Of a DNA stretch of 23,525 nucleotides, positions 20,792 to 23,525 are shown one piece after another. Position 1 is the first letter of the stretch. Every line of letters starts with the position of its first letter. The stretch is from a virus: positions 1-23,525 of the IMG/VR virus record IMGVR_UViG_3300027387_000028; one strand, written 5' to 3'. The translations under genes and the position numbers were made by a program. The notes beneath the pieces are model-generated. The model was not told where the DNA came from and searched no databases. It saw only the letters and a list, made by a program, of their open reading frames with translations.

Positions 20792-21489
20792 ATGATCTTT
20801 GGTTTATTTTGTTTCTCTAAAGTACTATTTATCTTATTCCACACATCATCACAATTCCATTCGGATTGTTTCATATATGCAGCACTTGCTGGATGAGATA
20901 CTATAAATTTATAGTTACTATCGGGTACAAAATCAGCAAGTTTTGCTGCTTGTTTACCCATAAATACATAAATTATGTTTTGTCTATTCCAAACTAATGC
21001 ATCTAATAAAGCAATTACAAAAGGAGACCATAGTAGTTGATGACTACCTGGTTTTCCAATAGTTGTAGTAAATGCAGAATTTAATAATAATACACCTTGA
21101 TTACTCCATCGTGTAAGATCCGGATCTGTTGACACTATACCTGTTGTCTTTCTAATAGACTCTTGTATATATCTCAACGATGCTTCTGGTTTACCCGTAA
21201 TACTACATGAAAATGCAACACCATCTGCTACACCTTCTTGTGGATACGGATCTTGACCGATCATAACCACGTTTACATTATCAAAAGAACACACTTCAAA
21301 AGCTCTAAATAGGTGCTTTATCTTAGGTGTGAATCTTTTATTATCCATTGCTTCTGCTAGTAAAGTCTCGAGTATCTTGTCCATTTCTGAACTTAAAACA
21401 AAAGTTTTGAGATACTCAGACCAACCAGCGTCTTTCAATTTCACATACAGTTTTTCTTTTACTTCTTGTAAGTTTACGTTTTCTAACAT
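20785..21489 (-). CDS. ung: Uracil-DNA glycosylase (family 1)
   Basis: The 234-residue protein has the family 1 signatures: VVMIGQDPYPQEG (74-86) with catalytic Asp80 and Tyr82, VAFSCS (91-96), LLLNSAFTT (134-142, Asn137), and HPASAAY (199-205) in place of the usual HPSPLS. It removes uracil from DNA by cutting the base-sugar bond. In phage it would protect AT-rich DNA or remove host-derived misincorporated dUMP. The usual His of GQDPYH is Pro here, a change in the water-activating loop's outer part, not in the catalytic Asp. Its start faces a + strand gene 25 bases away, giving a back-to-back promoter region. Confidence 0.9.
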   Translation of the reverse strand: MLENVNLQEVKEKLYVKLKDAGWSEYLKTFVLSSEMDKILETLLAEAMDNKRFTPKIKHLFRAFEVCSFDNVNVVMIGQDPYPQEGVADGVAFSCSITGKPEASLRYIQESIRKTTGIVSTDPDLTRWSNQGVLLLNSAFTTTIGKPGSHQLLWSPFVIALLDALVWNRQNIIYVFMGKQAAKLADFVPDSNYKFIVSHPASAAYMKQSEWNCDDVWNKINSTLEKQNKPKIIW

Positions 21490-21514
21490 AGATTTGTATA
21501 AATTAACTTACGGT
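21490..21514. promoter_or_regulatory. Divergent 25-base spacer between ung and + strand gene
   Basis: Only 25 bases separate the two opposite ATG codons. The sequence is AT-rich (TTTGTATAAATTAACTTA in its centre). It is too short for two full promoters, so at least one -33-type element would have to lie inside the neighbouring coding region. I see no exact Bacteroides consensus. The call is made on geometry alone. Confidence 0.3.
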
Positions 21515-21832
21515 ATGAGCGAAGAACAAAACAACAAAAAACAGCTTGAAGTATTAAAGAAAGACGCTGTGGTAAAGGTAGAATTACCTACTGCTTTATA
21601 TGAGCGTCTCAATCAAATAATCTTCGAATTAATTCCTTGTAAAGATCATTCTGAGTTCCTTGGTCTTATTGATATAATCAATAAAGGTGAGGAAAATACA
21701 GATGAAAATAGAATTGCTTATCATCTCAAAACTTTGATTCTTACTCAGTTACAGATTGAGAATGCAGCAAGAGAACAGGGATTAACCGAAACTGTTGATG
21801 TTGATTTAGATAAGGATCCCGAATCAATATAA
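21515..21832 (+). CDS. Isolated + strand hypothetical in the - strand block
   Basis: I start at the ATG at 21515 (MSEEQNNKKQLEVLKK), giving 105 residues; an earlier in-frame ATG would lie inside ung antisense and gives a Ser/Phe-rich stretch without protein character. The product is soluble and acidic at both ends (VDVDLDKDPESI tail), with KVELPTALYERLNQIIFELI and a helical second half. It is the only + strand gene between 3132 and 23525, and its TAA overlaps the end of the convergent gene by nine bases. Separate orientation suggests separate timing, perhaps an early regulator. No family is recognised. Confidence 0.75.
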   Translation: MSEEQNNKKQLEVLKKDAVVKVELPTALYERLNQIIFELIPCKDHSEFLGLIDIINKGEENTDENRIAYHLKTLILTQLQIENAAREQGLTETVDVDLDKDPESI

Positions 21833-22198
21833 CGGGAACCCTATCTTATCACCAATAGATATACATGTTTCAATAGCTCTAGATAATTCTTCTTTGCTAC
21901 AATTAGCAAAAGATTTATGATCTTCTCCTTCTATCAAACCACATTCTTCTTTTACATACATCTTCATCTCATCTAAAGTATTACCACTATACTCAGCTAG
22001 TTCTCTGATACACTTATGGAGCTTGCTCAACTGTGCATAGCTTCCGTTATCTTGAACTATCTCATAGGTAATTGTAACTTTAGATCCTTCAGGTACTTGT
22101 TGAAGAAACAGGTCTAACTTAGTCTGTGATAACTTATCAAAACTAAGAGACTTATTTTCCTTCGTCGCTTTTACGCTTACGGGTAACAGGTTTGCCAT
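21824..22198 (-). CDS. NinB-like recombination protein (candidate)
   Basis: The 124-residue product has a beta-rich start (GSKVTITYEIVQDNG) followed by QLSKLHKCIRELAEYSG, TLDEMKMYVKEECGL, and KSFANCSKEELSRAIETC, ending in IGFPLY. This order (short beta part, a helix beginning with Gln-Leu-Ser-Lys, a 'DEMK...YVK' helix, then 'S...EEL...IE') recalls phage NinB/Orf recombination mediators, which help displace SSB. It would fit the SSB-like and Sak4-like proteins further down the block. The match is by pattern only. It overlaps the previous gene by 47 bases and meets the + strand gene tail to tail. Confidence 0.5.
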   Translation of the reverse strand: MANLLPVSVKATKENKSLSFDKLSQTKLDLFLQQVPEGSKVTITYEIVQDNGSYAQLSKLHKCIRELAEYSGNTLDEMKMYVKEECGLIEGEDHKSFANCSKEELSRAIETCISIGDKIGFPLY

Positions 22199-22430
22199 TG
22201 TACGATTTTCTAGGTTGACCTTTATCTTTTCTTGGTTTTCTCTTGAGTTTAGCTAACTCTGCTTTTAAACTATGGTTCTCTACTAAACCATCTGCATATT
22301 TATTTATTATTCTATCGTAAGTAGTTTCTAAGTCATTAAGTTCTTCTTTAGACTCTTTATACTTTGCTCTGAATAAAAAGGCTGCCCCTGTTGCACAGAT
22401 AGTTGCAAATACTAAAACTGGTGTAATCAT
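22152..22430 (-). CDS. Small membrane-anchored coiled-coil protein
   Basis: The 92-residue product has an N-terminal hydrophobic helix (about 3-20, PVLVFATICATGAAFLF), then a charged coiled-coil region (YKESKEELNDLETTYDRII and on to AELAKLK), and a strongly basic tail (RKPRKDKGQPRKS, then KPVTRKRKSDEGK). The layout suggests an inner-membrane anchor with a cytoplasmic coiled coil and a nucleic-acid-binding tail; orientation is inferred from the positive-inside rule. It overlaps the downstream gene by 47 bases and the upstream one by four. It could attach phage DNA or transcripts to the membrane, but this is speculative. Confidence 0.6.
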   Translation of the reverse strand: MITPVLVFATICATGAAFLFRAKYKESKEELNDLETTYDRIINKYADGLVENHSLKAELAKLKRKPRKDKGQPRKSYNGKPVTRKRKSDEGK

Positions 22431-22750
22431 TTTTTACTGTATTTATTTTGTTTGTAATCCTTTATAATTTCTGTAATTTCAGGTAAGTCCATTAAAGGAA
22501 GTGTACTTACCTCTTCACCAAACTCTGTTATTGCTCTAACAAAGTTTGTCATATCTAGACCAGGTGTCTCCCAAAAAGCTTTGAATAAATGACCGTGTTC
22601 TTTAAGAACTGTATCTACAAAGTTCTTCATAGTCATCTTAGTCTTGTGTTTGTTAAACCACTTAATACTTTCAGTATTATCACATGCATGAATGCATACT
22701 TCTAAATGCATCATGAGATGCACTACTCTTAGCTTTTCTTCTTCAGTCAT
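22427..22750 (-). CDS. Hypothetical soluble helical protein (107 aa)
   Basis: The 107-residue product is predicted helical and soluble: TEEEKLRVVHLMMHLEVCIHAC, then KWFNKHKTKMTMKNFVDTVL and LDMTNFVRAITEFGEEV. Two Cys and several His in the first 30 residues (MMHLEVCIHACD) could bind metal but do not form a known motif. It ends in a Lys-rich tail and overlaps the membrane-anchored coiled-coil gene by four bases. I recognise no family. It is probably an early accessory protein by its position in the leading part of the - strand block. Confidence 0.6.
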   Translation of the reverse strand: MTEEEKLRVVHLMMHLEVCIHACDNTESIKWFNKHKTKMTMKNFVDTVLKEHGHLFKAFWETPGLDMTNFVRAITEFGEEVSTLPLMDLPEITEIIKDYKQNKYSKK

Positions 22751-22751
22751 A

Positions 22752-22955
22752 CTAGTCTTGTTCTCTAATCTTTTTACTTAGTTCTTCAAATAACACCACA
22801 ATGAGTGCAAATATAAGAATCAGTAATACCATTGGTATCATCCACCATAAAGGTAAAGTTATCCACCACCATGACCAATCAATAACATCTGAAAGTTTCA
22901 GTGTTAATAGCACTATAAAAACTATAGCACTTAAAGACAAACCGTTATTTTCCAT
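22752..22955 (-). CDS. Small tryptophan-rich membrane protein
   Basis: The 67-residue product has two hydrophobic segments (about 7-22 and 33-56) separated by a Trp-rich stretch (DWSWWWITLPLWWM), and a short charged tail (EELSKKIREQD). This is typical of a small inner-membrane protein. Its start overlaps the end of the upstream gene by 11 bases. Possible roles include superinfection exclusion or host membrane interference, which often fall to such early small proteins, but nothing in the sequence decides this. Confidence 0.6.
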   Translation of the reverse strand: MENNGLSLSAIVFIVLLTLKLSDVIDWSWWWITLPLWWMIPMVLLILIFALIVVLFEELSKKIREQD

Positions 22956-23190
22956 ATCTTTTTACAAATTTATGCATTTGGTACCATTCGTGAAAACTTT
23001 TTGTTTCATGTCCTTCTTCGCTATGAACACCTTCTACAAAACCATTGTTCCATGCATTATGTAAATCGTTTTTATCATAGCAAACATGTTCTTTAAGCAT
23101 ATCTATCTCAGCATTTTTCATCAATAGTTTTGCATAGAATATGAGAAATAAAGATATAAAACTAACTATTACTGCTATTATTATCAACAT
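22945..23190 (-). CDS. Small N-terminally anchored hypothetical protein
   Basis: The 81-residue product starts with a long hydrophobic helix (LIIIAVIVSFISLFLIFYA, about 2-20) that is most likely an uncleaved membrane anchor, followed by a polar region with several His, Glu and Trp (WNNGFVEGVHSEEGHETKSF, then HEWYQMHKF). The His-rich part could bind metal. It overlaps the upstream gene by 29 bases and the downstream one by 11, both in other frames. No family is recognised. Confidence 0.6.
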   Translation of the reverse strand: MLIIIAVIVSFISLFLIFYAKLLMKNAEIDMLKEHVCYDKNDLHNAWNNGFVEGVHSEEGHETKSFHEWYQMHKFVKRYGK

Positions 23191-23458
23191 CTTTTTGTTT
23201 ATTAATTATTTTGTTAATCTCTGCCAGGTGCTCAAGTCTAATAGCTTCAAGCTCCTCTTCTTTTTGTACTTCTTTTACAGACTTAAAGAATCCTTGTAGC
23301 ATCTTGGGATAGATGGGTGTACCTGCAGTCATGATGATCTTCTCATCAAGTTCTTTGTTATTACCTTTACCTATACCAATGTACCACTTAGTTTCATAAC
23401 CATTGTCTACTTTTACAATGCCTATCTTATCAAACCATATAGAGTCTACAATTTTCAT
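23162..23458 (-). CDS. Hypothetical soluble protein (98 aa)
   Basis: The 98-residue product begins with a beta-rich part (SIWFDKIGIVKVDNGYETKWYIGIG, given here as two halves around residues 6-30), then a short hydrophobic turn (AGTPIYPKMLQGFF) and a long charged helix (VQKEEELEAIRLEHLAEIN) ending in an Asn/Ser tail. It has no membrane segment. The pattern suggests a small beta barrel followed by a coiled coil for oligomerisation. No family is recognised. The 3' 29 bases overlap the next, membrane-anchored gene. Confidence 0.6.
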   Translation of the reverse strand: MKIVDSIWFDKIGIVKVDNGYETKWYIGIGKGNNKELDEKIIMTAGTPIYPKMLQGFFKSVKEVQKEEELEAIRLEHLAEINKIINKQKDVDNNSSNS

Positions 23459-23476
23459 AACTTAAGAGTTTTAATG

Positions 23477-23525
23477 TTAGTCTTCACCATCATTTTTATT
23501 TAGTTTTTTTATCAATGTATTAAGA
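23477..23525 (-). CDS. C-terminal end of a gene entering from the right (partial)
   Basis: On the - strand an open frame enters from the window edge and ends at a TAA at 23477-23479, with the last residues LIKKLNKNDGED. It is too short to identify. Placement 18 bases before the next ATG and the charged C-terminal composition fit the end of a real gene, but a chance open stretch of this length is also possible. Confidence 0.4.
   Translation of the reverse strand, partial: LNTLIKKLNKNDGED

Noticed and set aside
21329-21514. Extension of the + strand gene back into ung
   Set aside because: The extra 62 residues are the Ser/Phe/Thr-rich reverse complement of ung coding sequence; the ATG at 21515 directly follows the spacer.
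1-23525. CRISPR arrays, insertion sequences, tRNA genes, integrase or attachment sites
   Set aside because: I saw no regularly spaced repeats, no transposase or integrase motifs, no terminal inverted repeats and no tRNA-like folds; the window is almost wholly coding and has no gene-free stretch of 300 bases.

Overview
The window looks like part of a tailed phage genome from a host in the Bacteroidetes, most likely a crAss-like phage (Crassvirales). This rests on low GC, very tight gene packing (1-4 base overlaps and nested genes), A-rich leaders without Shine-Dalgarno sequences before nearly every ATG, and the gene set: a family B DNA polymerase, a primase without a zinc finger, a short DnaB-type helicase, a Sak4-like ATPase with an SSB-like partner, a RecB-like nuclease, uracil-DNA glycosylase and a MazG-like protein. 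No capsid, portal or terminase gene lies inside the window, so the family-level assignment is inference. The code is standard: TAA, TGA and TAG all occur as stops and Trp is TGG.

Layout. Bases 1-3088 are on the + strand and look like the end of a late block: a probable C-terminal piece of a larger protein, two tandem paralogous small proteins with a GHVN motif, a lysis cassette (peptidoglycan-hydrolase candidate, holin candidate, and two nested spanin-like genes), then three tiny proteins missed by length-based gene callers. A bidirectional terminator at 3114-3139 separates this block from one very long - strand block (23525 down to 3132) that meets it head-on.

The - strand block, read in its transcription direction, contains: small membrane and hypothetical proteins (23525-21824); one isolated + strand gene (21515-21832) back to back with uracil-DNA glycosylase; a DnaA-domain-IV-like protein and a winged-helix-like candidate; DnaB-type helicase, an unknown protein, Sak4-like ATPase and SSB-like protein; a strong terminator; primase and a GIY-YIG-like nuclease; two small conserved DUF-type proteins; a five-gene accessory module (14188-9021); a PD-(D/E)XK nuclease, two conserved unknowns, DNA polymerase B, a DUF932-like protein, a GC-rich hairpin, a DUF1599-like protein and a MazG-like NTP pyrophosphohydrolase.

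The most interesting part is 9021-14188. A MoxR-type AAA+ ATPase and a protein joining a zincin (HELLH) domain to a vWA domain with an intact MIDAS are flanked on both sides by three proteins that share a common module of about 50 residues. Two of these also share a BRCT-like segment. This resembles the MoxR-vWA-plus-third-component logic of known ATP-dependent conflict and chaperone systems (RavA-ViaA, MoxR-vWA ternary systems), but here with a phage-encoded, duplicated and diverging third component. The last of the three runs 104 bases into the start of the nuclease gene, apparently by overprinting.
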